A stretch of DNA of 64,000 nucleotides from Candidatus Zymogenaceae bacterium. GTDB lineage: Bacteria; Desulfobacterota; Zymogenia; Zymogenales; Zymogenaceae. Below, piece by piece: positions 52,445-63,500 of the stretch. The position numbers were made by a program, and so were the translations under genes. Under the pieces are notes generated by a model, which saw only the letters and a list, made by a program, of their open reading frames with translations, searched no databases and had not been told where the DNA came from. Where the stretch lies: assembly GCA_016933535.1 (NCBI GenBank), contig JAFGAS010000061.1, positions 1 to 64,000 of the forward strand, written 5' to 3'. Position 1 is the stretch's first letter. Each line of letters begins with the position of its first letter.

Positions 52445-54436
52445 ATGAAGAATATTAAAAAATTACATCCCATACTCTTCAAATCCCTGATCGGTGTCAT
52501 AATCGGATTGTCGGTGTGTCTCTGCGTCATTCTTCTGTATCTTATGGGCGTCTTTACGTCCCTCGAAAGCAAGACGAGTGACGTGCGCTTTCGGCTCTTT
52601 GGCGACCCCCGGCACGACCCAAGGATCGTTATCATTACCGTCGATGAGGCAAGCCTCAATTTCTACCGGGAGTACCTGGGGACATGGCCCTGGCCGCGGG
52701 AAGTCTTCGGCGCGCTTATCGGCTACCTGGCCGACGGAGGCGCGCGGATCGTTGCATTTGATATGCTGTTTGCAGAACCGGATCTCGACGATCCCGCATC
52801 CGATGCCGCCCTTGCCCGGGCGGCGGCCTCTTTTAGCGGCGTTATTACCTCGATGGTCTTTTTCCCCTCCACCCAGGTCAACGACGATACTTATGAGACC
52901 CTCCTGAAAAAAAAATACCTTTCCGAGCACTTCTCGGTGAATGTGGTCAATACCGGCACCATTACCTTTGGAGAATACGGTTCGGTGACGCTTGCCTACC
53001 TGGGACTTTTCGGGGCATCGTCGTCGGCCGGATGTATCAACTTCGTAGCCGATCCCGACGGCCCCTCCCGGACGTCCTACCCCCTTTATCGGTATCAGGA
53101 TCGTTACTATCCCTCGCTTGCCCTCATATCGGCCCTGCGAAGCCTGGGGGTCGACCCGAAAAAGGAGGAGGTCGTCATCTCACGGGATAACGTCCTTACC
53201 GTGGGGCCGGTCCGCATCCCCCTGCTTGATGACGGAAGGATGGTCCTCAACTGGCACGGTCCCTATCAAACCTACGACTATTACCCCATCGGCGATATCA
53301 TCGAATCGATGGCGGCAATCCGCAGGGGGCAAAGCCCGCGTATCGCGCCGGAAACCTTTTCGGACAAGATTGTCCTGGTGGGGACAACGGCGACCTCGCT
53401 CTACGACCTGCGGGCAACACCCTTTTCCCCCGTCTATCCGGGCGTGGAACTCAATGCAACGGCGATAGACAATATCCTCAATAACGACCACGTGAGAACC
53501 GTCGGCCGCGCCGGGACGCTGCTGTTGATCCTGGCGCTTTCCCTGATTGTAGCCCTGATCTCGGCCAGGTCCGGTTCCGCCTCGATCGGTATTGTCTGTT
53601 CGCTGGCCGTCCTTGTCCTGTTTACCGCCGCCGCGGTCATCCTATTTGTCTCTGATAGGATAATGGTCGAGTATGTCGCCCCCGCGTCGGCCCTTTTGCT
53701 GTCGTTTGTTGTGTCGGTCACGCTCAACTATATTACCGAGGGGCGGGCCAAGCGCAAATTCAGGGAGGCCTTCGCAAAATACGTCTCACCCCAGGTCGTC
53801 GATGAAATCAGCAAGAACATAGACAATCTGAAACTCGATAGCGGAGACCGCAGGGATATTACCATCCTCTTTTCGGACATACGCGGTTTTACCAGCATGA
53901 GCGAACGGTTGGCCCCGGAAGAAGTGGTGCGCAGGTTAAATATCTATTTTAAGGCAATGGTGGAAGTGGTTTTTCAATTCGACGGCACCCTGGATAAGTA
54001 TGTCGGAGACGCTATCATGGCCTTTTTCGGCGCGCCGAAGGACGACCCCGACCACGCAGACAAGGCGTGCCGCTGCGCCCTGGGCATGGCTGAACAGCTC
54101 AAGGAGGTTAACGAACGCCTTATATCCGAAGGAATACCCCCCATGAAGATCGGTATCGGTATCAATACCGGCGAAGTAGTCGTTGGAAACATCGGATCGG
54201 AACGCCGGATGGACTATACCGTCATCGGCGACAGCGTTAACCTTGCCTCCCGGCTGGAAGGAATGAACAAGGAATTCGGGACGACCATCATCATCAGCGA
54301 ATTCACCCGTGCCAAGGCGCCCGGATTTGCGGTCAAAGACCTTGGTTCGGTGCGTGTGAAGGGGAAGGAAGATACGGTCAGGATATATGAGCTTACCGGG
54401 GAAAAAGGAGCGGGAGATGAGCCGGATCTTCGTTGA
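52445..54436 (+). CDS. CHASE2-domain adenylate/guanylate cyclase
   Basis: The 663-residue membrane protein makes a cyclic nucleotide in response to an outside signal. It has an N-terminal membrane segment (about 12-35), a periplasmic CHASE2 domain (about 40-340, with DVRFRLFGDPRHDPRIVII and the WPWPREVFG motif), three membrane segments (about 350-430) and a class III cyclase domain (about 470-650). Both metal aspartates, D478 in FSDIRGF and D522 in YVGDAIMAFFG, are present, as is the substrate-selecting K in LDKYVGD, which points to ATP and thus cAMP. IGDSVNLASRLE carries the transition-state Asn and Arg. It overlaps rsmE by 20 bases. Confidence 0.93.
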   Translation: MKNIKKLHPILFKSLIGVIIGLSVCLCVILLYLMGVFTSLESKTSDVRFRLFGDPRHDPRIVIITVDEASLNFYREYLGTWPWPREVFGALIGYLADGGARIVAFDMLFAEPDLDDPASDAALARAAASFSGVITSMVFFPSTQVNDDTYETLLKKKYLSEHFSVNVVNTGTITFGEYGSVTLAYLGLFGASSSAGCINFVADPDGPSRTSYPLYRYQDRYYPSLALISALRSLGVDPKKEEVVISRDNVLTVGPVRIPLLDDGRMVLNWHGPYQTYDYYPIGDIIESMAAIRRGQSPRIAPETFSDKIVLVGTTATSLYDLRATPFSPVYPGVELNATAIDNILNNDHVRTVGRAGTLLLILALSLIVALISARSGSASIGIVCSLAVLVLFTAAAVILFVSDRIMVEYVAPASALLLSFVVSVTLNYITEGRAKRKFREAFAKYVSPQVVDEISKNIDNLKLDSGDRRDITILFSDIRGFTSMSERLAPEEVVRRLNIYFKAMVEVVFQFDGTLDKYVGDAIMAFFGAPKDDPDHADKACRCALGMAEQLKEVNERLISEGIPPMKIGIGINTGEVVVGNIGSERRMDYTVIGDSVNLASRLEGMNKEFGTTIIISEFTRAKAPGFAVKDLGSVRVKGKEDTVRIYELTGEKGAGDEPDLR

Positions 54437-55139
54437 GGGAAGGCTTTCGGTGGGGGCAATCGCGGTGCTGGAGCCCGCCCAGGTGCATTACCTCAGAAAC
54501 GTGCTGAGACTCTCTTCGGATGACGTCGTGACCCTGGTGGACGAAGCGGGGCGCGAGTTTCGGGCGCAGGTTCTCCGGGGGCGGGGCAAGGATATGACCC
54601 TGGCCGTCGTCGAGGAGCTCGATTCCATCGTCCAACCGAGACTCTTTATCCACCTGTTTGCGGGACTCATGAAGGGAAAGAAGATGGAGCGGCTCGTGCG
54701 GGACGCGGCCGCCCTCGGGGTTCAATCTCTGACCCCTTTCGTCAGTTCGCGAACGGTCCCGAAAGACATCGGCGATATGAAGCTTGAACGGATGAAAAAA
54801 ATAGCCCTTGAGGAATCGCGGCTTTCCGGACGAAACCAACCGCTTCTGGTTTGCCCCCCCGCCACCTTTGCCAAGGCCGTCCGTTCCAGGGCCGATCTTT
54901 CACTGTTTCTCTGGGAAGAGGAAACCACAGACATCAGGGATACGCTGAAGGCGCGGCGCACCGCGCCGACAACGGTTTCGCTCTATACGGGCCCCGAGGG
55001 AGGATTCTCCGCCGAGGAGGCGGCGTTGGCGGCCGGTGAGGGCCTTGTGCCGGTGGGCCTTGGCCGGCGTATCATCAGGGCGGAGACGGCCCCGCTGGTG
55101 GCGGCTGTTATCGTTCAATACGAGTGGGGGGATCTCTGA
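54417..55139 (+). CDS. rsmE: 16S rRNA (uracil-1498-N3)-methyltransferase
   Basis: The 240-residue SPOUT-class methyltransferase has an N-terminal PUA-like domain (HYLRNVLRLSSDDVVTLVD) and the C-terminal knot with LYTGPEGGFSAEEA (about residue 190) and LGRRIIRAETAPLVA. It methylates U1498 of 16S rRNA. The start is the ATG at 54417 inside the end of the cyclase gene, preceded by GGGAG; an in-frame upstream start exists but would add a non-family extension. Confidence 0.95.
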   Translation: MSRIFVEGRLSVGAIAVLEPAQVHYLRNVLRLSSDDVVTLVDEAGREFRAQVLRGRGKDMTLAVVEELDSIVQPRLFIHLFAGLMKGKKMERLVRDAAALGVQSLTPFVSSRTVPKDIGDMKLERMKKIALEESRLSGRNQPLLVCPPATFAKAVRSRADLSLFLWEEETTDIRDTLKARRTAPTTVSLYTGPEGGFSAEEAALAAGEGLVPVGLGRRIIRAETAPLVAAVIVQYEWGDL

Positions 55140-55143
55140 GTTT

Positions 55144-55788
55144 ATGAAATGCCATGAGTGCGGATATAATAATCGTTCCGGAGCCCGCTTTTGTCTCTCG
55201 TGCGATACGCTGTTGCCGGGGCCGTCCGTTGCGGCGGTAAAGCGACCGCCCCGGAAGAAGCCCGTGCTTCCGAAGAATACGATCGTTTCGGCCCGTCACG
55301 GCCTTGTTCGCCTGAGAAAGGATATCGCCGACTTTAAGCGTGCGGGATTTTTTATCCGCTGCCTGGCAATGATCATCGACCTTTTGTTCCTGGTCATGCT
55401 CACTGGAGCACTCCTCTTCGGGGGGGGTGTATTAATCGGAAAGACCACGGGAATCATCGACATGGTTCTGACCAGCCGCGGCTTTGAGTTTCTCCCGGTC
55501 GTTACCCCGCTGCTGGAGGCCGCGCTTATTTCGACTGTCTGTATTCCCCCGCTCTATTTCATCATGATGACGGCCGTCTTTGGCCAGACCGTCGGGAAAA
55601 TGATTGCCGGGATCAGGGTCGTCAGGAGCAGCGGCAGACCCGTGTCCATTTTGCGGGCTCTCATCAGGTTTTTTGCCTACGTCCCGTCCGGCCTGCTCCT
55701 TTTTGCCGGTTTCCTTTGGATACTCTGGGATCCGGGGCGGCAGGGATGGCATGATATGGTGGCCGATACCGTCGTGATCAGGCTGTAG
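55144..55788 (+). CDS. Zinc-ribbon/RDD-domain membrane protein
   Basis: The 214-residue protein begins with a rubredoxin-like zinc ribbon (CHECG and CLSC, residues 3-20), followed by a basic linker and an RDD domain with three or four membrane segments (RAGFFIRCLAMIIDLLFLVM at about residue 60, GQTVGKMIAGIRVV, WHDMVADTVVI). RDD proteins are thought to transport ions or small solutes; the substrate here is unknown. It starts four bases after rsmE. Confidence 0.85.
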   Translation: MKCHECGYNNRSGARFCLSCDTLLPGPSVAAVKRPPRKKPVLPKNTIVSARHGLVRLRKDIADFKRAGFFIRCLAMIIDLLFLVMLTGALLFGGGVLIGKTTGIIDMVLTSRGFEFLPVVTPLLEAALISTVCIPPLYFIMMTAVFGQTVGKMIAGIRVVRSSGRPVSILRALIRFFAYVPSGLLLFAGFLWILWDPGRQGWHDMVADTVVIRL

Positions 55789-55911
55789 GCGGTGCCGAAA
55801 GGCTGCATTTTCCTGTGCCTCCGTCACTTCGTTCCGTGACGAACTCGCGTGCGGCAAGGGGATCGGCACAGGCAAACGAGTGCTTCACTTACTCCATTCG
55901 GGAGGTGTCAT

Positions 55912-56679
55912 ATGGACGAGTTTTCATGTATCAAGCTCAGCAGGGACGATTCATGCGCCGTTCTGACCCTCAATCGGCCTTCAAGAAAGAACGCCCTCGG
56001 AAGACGCATTATCGATGAGCTGGTTCGCGCGCTGGATCTGATTAATCACGCTCCGGACGTTCGAGTCCTGATCGTTACCGGCCAGGGAGGCGACTTCTGT
56101 TCGGGCATGGATGTAATCGATATGGCCGAGCTCGACGAGCAGGAAGGGCTGCGGCTCATTCGGGCCGAGGCGAAGGTCTTTGAAATGCTCCACGACCTGT
56201 CACAGGTGACGATTTCAGCGGTGGAGGGGTATTGTCTTGGCGGCGGTATGGAGCTTGCCCTTTCCTGCGATATCCTCGTGTCTTCCGACAAGGCACTCTT
56301 TGGAGAGCCGGAGGTCAATTTTTCGGTACTTCCCGGTATCGTGAGGGTATGGCGGCATGCGGGCCTCAACCGCGCGCGTTACATGGCGCTAACGGGGGGG
56401 ATTTTCCCCGCCAAGGAGGTCGCCCAATGGGGGATCATCTCCAAGATGGCACCGGCCGGTAAAACTCTTCCAGAAAGCCAGAAGATCGCGGCAGATATCA
56501 TAAAAAAGCCTCCCGAGGCGGTCAAGAGCGTCAAGCGGCTTTTTACGGAGGTTATGGAAATGACATTTCACGACGCCTCGCACGTCGAGAAAGAGACATT
56601 TTTACACCTCTTCCAAGATCCGGATCGTCGGTCACTGATGAGCGCGTTTAAGGGTCGGAGGGGGCGCCGCAAGGCGTAA
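55912..56679 (+). CDS. Enoyl-CoA hydratase/isomerase family protein
   Basis: The 255-residue crotonase-fold enzyme hydrates or isomerises enoyl-CoA. RPSRKNALGRRIIDEL (about residue 22), GGDFCSGMDVIDM (about 60), AVEGYCLGGGMELALSCDI (oxyanion-hole region, about 104) and GEPEVNFSVLPGI are present. The glutamate normally at the second catalytic position appears as part of GEPEV/NFSVLPG, so the exact reaction is uncertain. The start is ATG at 55912 behind GGGAGG. Confidence 0.88.
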   Translation: MDEFSCIKLSRDDSCAVLTLNRPSRKNALGRRIIDELVRALDLINHAPDVRVLIVTGQGGDFCSGMDVIDMAELDEQEGLRLIRAEAKVFEMLHDLSQVTISAVEGYCLGGGMELALSCDILVSSDKALFGEPEVNFSVLPGIVRVWRHAGLNRARYMALTGGIFPAKEVAQWGIISKMAPAGKTLPESQKIAADIIKKPPEAVKSVKRLFTEVMEMTFHDASHVEKETFLHLFQDPDRRSLMSAFKGRRGRRKA

Positions 56680-57110
56680 GTCCGCTCGTAACGGCAGGGA
56701 AAACGCTTATCTTGTCCTCATTACGGGACATTGACAAAGAGAAGAACACGTCTGTCGAGATAGTATTTGCATTTTACAATATTTCATATGATAATTAACG
56801 TGATACCCTTCGGGAGTTTACGTATTAACCAAGAGATCGTTTTGGGGTCCTATTCTGATCTTCCCATCGACGAATATCGCCTACGCACTCTATCCGTCCC
56901 GATCACTAGACCCCTCCGGTCTCATGCAGGGAAGAATTACCTACCTTAATCCTTTTTGTTACGCAAATAGGGCGTAATACGCATGCGATACATGTCGATA
57001 GGCACCCCGGGCTGAACCTGCGGCCGGTTGCCTGAATCGAGCTTCCTGTCTGATACTCTTTTATATCCAGGGCTTCCTTTTCTCCGATACCCGTGGAGGG
57101 GTAGGGCGAT
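56680..57110. other. Gap upstream of the sensor kinase
   Basis: 431 bases without a recognisable gene. It is AT-rich in the centre (56760-56830). A TTGACA at 56731 lacks a well-spaced -10. GGAGGGG lies close to the kinase start at 57111. Confidence 0.5.
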
Positions 57111-60020
57111 ATGGGTGAGAAACGAAGAATTGCGCTGCTCGTCGGCATCATGGTCGTTGTTCTCTCCGTCGTCGGCGCCGTTTCGCTGACCATGCTCTAC
57201 CGCGCCGCGATCCAGGAACAGAAGGAGCGCCTTTCCGAGATCGCCCGGAGTATAGCCTCCCACTATGAAGAGGCCGCCCGGATCGAAGGCGTCATCGTCG
57301 ACGGGCAACTGGAAAATACCGATGACGAGACACTCCATAATCTCCTCGAAGAACATACGCACTACCTCCCCCGGACCGAAACCGGAGAGGTCGTCGTCGC
57401 CCGGCGAGAGGGGGATGCGATGGTCTTTCTGTTGCGCAGGAAATGGCACGAGGCAGAGGCGCCCAACACCCTTCTCTTCAGCTCGGCCATGGCCGAGCCG
57501 ATGCGCCGCGCCCTCTCGGGGCTCTCGGGGACGACGGTCGGCCCCGATTACCGTGGCGTCGCCGTGCTGGCCGCTTATGAGCCGGTTCCGGCACTGGGCC
57601 TCGGGGTGGTGACCAAGATCGACCTTGCCGAGATCAGGGCCCCCTTTGTCCGGGCGGGGACGACGGCAGGGATCGTGGCGCTCGTCCTGGCGATTGCCGC
57701 CTCGATCGCTTTCCTGCGGATCTCGGCCCCGATGATCAGGCATATAGCCGAGAGCGAAGAGCGGCTGAGACGGGCCTACGATGCCGCGAAAGTCGGCGCG
57801 TGGGAGTGGGAACTGCAAACGAACAGGAACACCTGGTCCGATGAATTGTGGAAACTCTACGGGTTAAAGCACAGGAACGTCGAGCCTTCCTACGAATTAT
57901 GGCGGCAGTCGATCCATCCCGAAGACCGTCCCTTGGCCGAGGCCGCGGTCCAGAATGCCGCAAAAAGCGGTACCGAGCTAAACGCTGAATGGCGCGTGAA
58001 TAATCCCGCCGGTCCGGAGCGCTGGCTTATGTCCCGGGGGCAGCCGCAGCGTGACGCGAAGGGTAAGGTGGTCCGCTACTTGGGCATCGTCATGGACATC
58101 ACCGAGCGCAAGCGGACCGAATACGAGCTGCAGACGAGTGAGCTGAAATATCGAAACATGATCATGAACCTGAGCGAAGGGTTCTACACCGCAACACTCG
58201 ACGGTATACTGCTCGATCATAATATCGAATTCAACAGGATCCTGGGTTTTGACCCGGGAGCAAACCTCGCCGGCAAGCGGCTTACTAATTTTTGGCAGAA
58301 CTCCGAGGACAGGGATGCATACCTGAGACAAATGAAACAACACGGCATTGTACGGAATTATCCTGCTTCGGCCAAGAAGCAGAACGGTGAAAATATTTTT
58401 GTTGAAATAAATGCCCGGTTCGTAAAAGATGAGCAGGGTAACCCCGTACGTCTCGAGGGTTCGTTTATCGAGGTAACCGAGCGCAAGCGGGCCGAGGAGG
58501 CCTTATGGCTCCTCTCCTCACGGCAGGAAGCGATTCTTGATGCCGTTACCGATATCATTATGGAGGTGAACACAGACAAGGTCTACACCTGGGCAAACCA
58601 CGCGGGCTACGAATTCTTCGGTGACGACGTGCTCGGCAAAGAGGCCTCCCTTTTCTTTGAAGGACAACAGGATACGTATGGCTCGGTAAAACCCCTGTTT
58701 AACGGCAGCGAAGATATCTTCTACGTGGAAAGCTGGCAGCGGCGAAAGGACGGGCAGCGCCGCCTTCTCGGCTGGTGGTGCCGGGCGCTCAAGGACGAAA
58801 AGGGAAACGTTACCGGCGCCCTCTCGTCGGCCCGCGACATGACCGATTGGAGGGCCGCCGAAGACGACCTGAAAATGTCGCTTATGTTTCTGGACAGCAT
58901 CATCGAACAGAGCCCGGTTCCCATGTGGATTGCCGACGAAAGCGGAACATTAATAAGGATCAATAAGGCATGCTGTGACCTGCTGCACGTTACCCCCCGG
59001 GAGGTGATAGGAAAATACAACGTGCTCGACGACAATATCGTCAAGGAGCAGGGACACCTCCCGCAGGTCGAGGCCGTTTTTAAAAAGGGAGAGACGGCCA
59101 GCTTTGAGCTCTACTATGATACGACGAAGGTCAGTGGCCTTGATCTTCAAGATACGGCCTCGGTATACCTCGATGTAACGATTTTCCCCGTACGGGACCT
59201 CGGCGGCAAGATAACCAACGCCGTCATCCAGCACAAGGACATCACCGAGCGAAAGCGTGCCGAAGAAGAGATCCGAAAGCTCAACGAAGAGCTGGAACGG
59301 CGCGTCCTGGACCGTACGGCCGAGCTTGAGACAAGCAACAAGGAGCTCGAGTCATTCAGCTATTCGGTCTCCCATGATCTGCGCGCTCCGCTTCGTGCGA
59401 TGGACGGGTTTACGCTCGTTCTCTTGGAGGATTACGGGAAGGTGCTGGACGATGAGGGCAAGCGTCTGGCCCGGGTCATCCGGGACAATACCCAACGCAT
59501 GGGTAAATTGATCGATGATCTGCTGGCCTTTTCGCGGGTGGGCCGCGGTGCGCTGAAGATGGGTCCCGTTAACATGGAGCTGACGGCCCACGCAGTCTTT
59601 ATCGAGCTGACCACGGAAGAAGACCGCACGCGCATAGATTATAACGTGGGAAACCTGCCGAGTGCCGATGCAGACCAGACGATGATCCGGCAGGTCTGGA
59701 CGAACCTCGTTTCCAACGCCGTCAAGTTTTCCTCCAAAAAAGACCGAGCAGTCATCGAGGTGGACGGCGAACAACGCGGTGACCAGATAATTTACACCAT
59801 CCGGGACAACGGCGCCGGCTTCGACATGAAATATTCAGAGAAACTCTTTGGAGTCTTTCAGCGGCTGCACGGCGAACGGGAGTTCCCCGGCACCGGCGTG
59901 GGCCTTGCCATCGTGCAGCGGGTGGTCCTGCGCCACGGCGGGCGCGTCTGGGCCGAGAGTGAGGTGGATAAGGGCGCGGTATTTCATTTCTCTCTGCCGA
60001 AACACGGAGGCGTGTTGTGA
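57111..60020 (+). CDS. PAS-domain sensor histidine kinase
   Basis: The 969-residue kinase has an N-terminal membrane segment (8-28), a periplasmic domain containing a DUF3365-like or Cache-like stretch (to about 185), a second segment (about 188-210), then four PAS domains (about 225-345, 346-475, 480-600 and 605-725, each ended by a [10 protein letters not shown]-type linker). It ends in a HisKA/HATPase pair with phospho-accepting H755 in [14 protein letters not shown] box [11 protein letters not shown]1 DNGAGFDM and G2 GTGVGLAI. The form resembles phytochrome-like and KinA-like kinases. It overlaps the response regulator gene by four bases, its likely partner. Confidence 0.92.
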   Translation: MGEKRRIALLVGIMVVVLSVVGAVSLTMLYRAAIQEQKERLSEIARSIASHYEEAARIEGVIVDGQLENTDDETLHNLLEEHTHYLPRTETGEVVVARREGDAMVFLLRRKWHEAEAPNTLLFSSAMAEPMRRALSGLSGTTVGPDYRGVAVLAAYEPVPALGLGVVTKIDLAEIRAPFVRAGTTAGIVALVLAIAASIAFLRISAPMIRHIAESEERLRRAYDAAKVGAWEWELQTNRNTWSDELWKLYGLKHRNVEPSYELWRQSIHPEDRPLAEAAVQNAAKSGTELNAEWRVNNPAGPERWLMSRGQPQRDAKGKVVRYLGIVMDITERKRTEYELQTSELKYRNMIMNLSEGFYTATLDGILLDHNIEFNRILGFDPGANLAGKRLTNFWQNSEDRDAYLRQMKQHGIVRNYPASAKKQNGENIFVEINARFVKDEQGNPVRLEGSFIEVTERKRAEEALWLLSSRQEAILDAVTDIIMEVNTDKVYTWANHAGYEFFGDDVLGKEASLFFEGQQDTYGSVKPLFNGSEDIFYVESWQRRKDGQRRLLGWWCRALKDEKGNVTGALSSARDMTDWRAAEDDLKMSLMFLDSIIEQSPVPMWIADESGTLIRINKACCDLLHVTPREVIGKYNVLDDNIVKEQGHLPQVEAVFKKGETASFELYYDTTKVSGLDLQDTASVYLDVTIFPVRDLGGKITNAVIQHKDITERKRAEEEIRKLNEELERRVLDRTAELETSNKELESFSYSVSHDLRAPLRAMDGFTLVLLEDYGKVLDDEGKRLARVIRDNTQRMGKLIDDLLAFSRVGRGALKMGPVNMELTAHAVFIELTTEEDRTRIDYNVGNLPSADADQTMIRQVWTNLVSNAVKFSSKKDRAVIEVDGEQRGDQIIYTIRDNGAGFDMKYSEKLFGVFQRLHGEREFPGTGVGLAIVQRVVLRHGGRVWAESEVDKGAVFHFSLPKHGGVL

Positions 60021-60460
60021 ATGATTTTGAGACAATAGATATTCTGCTGATCGAGGACAACCCGAACGACGCCGAACTGACCGTCCGGGCGCTCAAGAAA
60101 AATCATCTCGCCAACCGGATCTACGTGGCCGAGGACGGGGCCCAGGCGCTGGATATCCTGTTTGCTCGCGGAAAGTACAGCTCGCGTGAAAATGCGGTTC
60201 CCCCCAAGATTGTCCTGTTGGATCTGAAGCTGCCCAAGATAGGCGGCCTGGAGGTGCTCAAGGAAATAAAGTCCGACGAGCGCACGAAAAAGGTCCCGGT
60301 TGTGGTGGTGACCTCGTCGTGCGAGGACCCGGACATCAAGGAAGCCTATAACCTCGGCGCAAACAGCTATGTCGTCAAGCCCGTAGGTTTTGAGCAGTTC
60401 TTTGAGGCAATGGGTAACCTCGGCCTCTATTGGCTGCTGGTGAACCAACCGCCGATCTAA
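60017..60460 (+). CDS. Single-domain response regulator (Rcp1-like)
   Basis: The 147-residue CheY-like protein has E13/D14, phosphoacceptor D69 in [11 protein letters not shown]99 and K121 (VVKPVGF), so it should be phosphorylated by the kinase upstream. The extended segment between beta 2 and beta 3 (residues 45-65) and the closing [10 protein letters not shown] are typical of the cyanobacterial Rcp1 type. It has no output domain, so it is likely to pass the signal on by protein contact. The start is GTG at 60017, overlapping the kinase stop. Confidence 0.92.
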   Translation: MNDFETIDILLIEDNPNDAELTVRALKKNHLANRIYVAEDGAQALDILFARGKYSSRENAVPPKIVLLDLKLPKIGGLEVLKEIKSDERTKKVPVVVVTSSCEDPDIKEAYNLGANSYVVKPVGFEQFFEAMGNLGLYWLLVNQPPI

Positions 60461-60510
60461 TGGTATTGATGTGCCGGCCTTTAACGAAATGAGCCAAAAG
60501 GTGAAATCCC

Positions 60511-63500
60511 ATGGATAAACCGACACGAATCCTGATCGTCGAAGACGTTGCCGCGGATGCCGAATTGGCCCAGCGGGAAATCAATAAAGACCTTAAACCC
60601 TGCGACTACCGGGTGGTGGAAACAAAGGAGGAGTTCCTGGACGCGCTGGAGACGTTTCGCCCCGACCTCATCGTTTCGGATTACTCGCTTCCCACCTTCG
60701 ACGGGATGACGGCGCTCAAACTCACTCTCGACAAAACACCCGCCACTCCCCTGATCATCCTGACCGGATCACAAAACGAGGATATTGCCGTCGGCTGCAT
60801 CAAGGCCGGGGCGGCCGACTACGTCCTTAAGGATTCCATCAGGCGGCTTGGTCCGGCTATCGCAAGCGCACTCGAAGTGAAACGGGTACGGCTGGAAAAG
60901 GAACGCGCCGAGGCCTCTTTGAGAGAAAACGAGGAGCGCTACCGGATCATTACCGAGAACATGAGCGATACCGTCTGGATTATGGACATGGACTTCCGCA
61001 CGACCTTTATCAGCCCCTCGGTTGTGACAACCAGGGGATACACCTTCGAAGAGCTCAGAGAGATGCCCCTCGAAAAACAGGTGACGCCCCGGTCCCTCAA
61101 GATCGCCCTGGACGTAATCGCCGAAGAGATGACCCCGGAGCGATTAAACGATGAGAGCCTAACGATATCCCGGACGCTGGATCTCGAGTTTTATCGTAAG
61201 GACGGATCCACCCTCTGGTCGGAGATAACCATGACGGTCGTCCGGGACGCGGATGTGCGCCCCGATGGGTTACTCTGCGTCGGCCGGGACATCACCGAGC
61301 GCAGGGAGGCCGAACGGACGATCAGGGAGTCGGAGCGGAAATACCGCGAGCTGGTGGAAAACATAGAGGACATCGTCTACATTGTCGACGGCCATGGCAA
61401 CATGATCTTTCTTAACGGGGCTGCGGAGCGTTTCTTCGGGTATTCACGTCAGGAGACTTACGGGCGCAACTTTGCCGAGTTTCTCGTCCCGGCATCGCTT
61501 GAGACGGCCGCCGGTATCTTCAAAAAGCAACTGGCCGGACAAGACGTCGGTGTCTTTGAGCTCGACTTCTATGACAGGGACAAAAATATCAGAACTCTCG
61601 AGACGCGGGAAAAAATGATCTGGGAAGGAAACCGGGTAGTAGAAGTCCAGGGGATTGGACGCGACGCCACGGAGAAAAAGAAGGCCGAGGAGGCGCTGCG
61701 GGAGAGCGAGGAACGCTACCGGGATTTGGTCGAGAATATCGAGGATATCATCTACGTAACAGACGAGCAGGGGAGATTGGCATTCCTCAATGGCGCTGGC
61801 GAGCAGTTCATCGGTTACCCCCGCGACGAAATCTTGGGACGCCGTTTCGCCGATTTCCTTACCGCCGAGTCGATCGAAAACGCCGCCGGGATTTTCAAAC
61901 GACAGCGGGACGGGGAGGATGTCGGAGTCTTCGAGCTTGATTTTTACGCCGCCGATAATGTAATCAAGACAGTTGAGACCCGGGAGAAGCTCAACTGGAA
62001 TGGCGATCGTATCGTACAGTTTCAAGGAATTGGACGCGACGTCACGCAGCGGAAGCGGGCCCTGAAGGCGCTGCATGAGAGCGAGGAGCGCTACCGAGAA
62101 CTCCTGGAGCTTGCGCCCGTGGGGATAGCCGTCCAGTCCGAGGGAAGGATCGTCTTCACGAACCCGGCGGGAGCCGCTATTATCGGTGCGGGTTCCCCGG
62201 AGGAGGTAACAGGCCGGGAAATTGCCGAGATCATCCACCCTGACCATATCAAAAAAACCCGTGAACGCATCAGCCGCATGATGGCCGGGGAGCAGGGGGT
62301 CTATCCGGCGGAGAACGTCTATGTGAAACTGGACGGCACTCCGATTCCGGTGGACGTTATCGCGGCGTCCATCACCTATCGGGGCAAACCCGCCATCCAG
62401 GTTATCGTTACCGATATCAGCAAGCGCAGAGAGGCGGAGCGGGCGATCAGCGAGAGCGAGGAGCGGTACCGGGAGCTGGTCGAGAGTATTGACGATCTCA
62501 TTTATATAACGGACGGAACCGGGAAACTCGTCTATCTCAACAAGGCGCTTGAGCGGGTCTCCGGATACACGCGCGATGAACTGCTTCAGAAAAACTATAT
62601 GGATCTGTTAACCCCGGATTCACTGAAAAAGGCCGTTGGACTATTCAAGAAACAGAAAAAAGGTGAGGATATCGGTCTTTTTGAGCTTTCCATAATAGAT
62701 AAGGACGGGAAAATAAAGATACTCGAGGCCCGGGAACAGATAGTCTGGGAGGGGGACCGGATCGTCAAGACGCGGGGATTTGGCAGAGACATCACCGAAC
62801 GGAAAAACGCGGAGGAACGGATAAATCACCTCAACCGTGTGCTGGAGTCGATACGAAACATAGACCAGCTCATCGTACGGGTTAAAGATCGGCAAACGCT
62901 GCTGGCGGGGGCGTGCGAGATCCTCTGCGAGGTGAGCGGCTATTATTTTGTATGGATCGGCCTGGTTGGGGAAGAAGACAAACGGGTCCGGCCGGCGGCC
63001 CACTGGGGGTTTGAGGACGGATATCTCAAGGATATCACCGTTACCTGGGACGATTCACCCACCGGCAGGGGGCCAATGGGGACGGCTATCCGCACGGGAA
63101 AGACCTGTGTCTTCAACGATATTGCAAATAGCCCGGACTTTCGGCCCTGGCAGGACGACGCGATAAAAAGGGGGTATCGCTCCACGATGGCCATCCCCAT
63201 CATGGTCAATAAGCGGGTCTACGGCGCGTTGGGGGTCTATTCGGATCTGGTCAACTCCTTTAACGACGAAGAGGCGGCGTCCCTGGTGGAAATGGCCGAA
63301 GACATCGCCTTTGCGCTTTCGGCCATCGAGACGGAGGCGGAACGGAGACGGTCGGAAGAAGCGTTGGCCGAGAGCGAGGAACGTTATCGATCCCTCATCG
63401 ACAACATACCGATCGGCATCTATCGAAATACACCCGGCAAGAAAGGAAACTTTATCTTCTGCAACCGGGCCCTCCTGGATATGCTGGGCGTCTCATCTCA

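Noticed and set aside
56731-56766. TTGACA with TAGTAT as a promoter for the sensor kinase
   Set aside because: The spacing of 24 bases is too long for a normal sigma-70 promoter.
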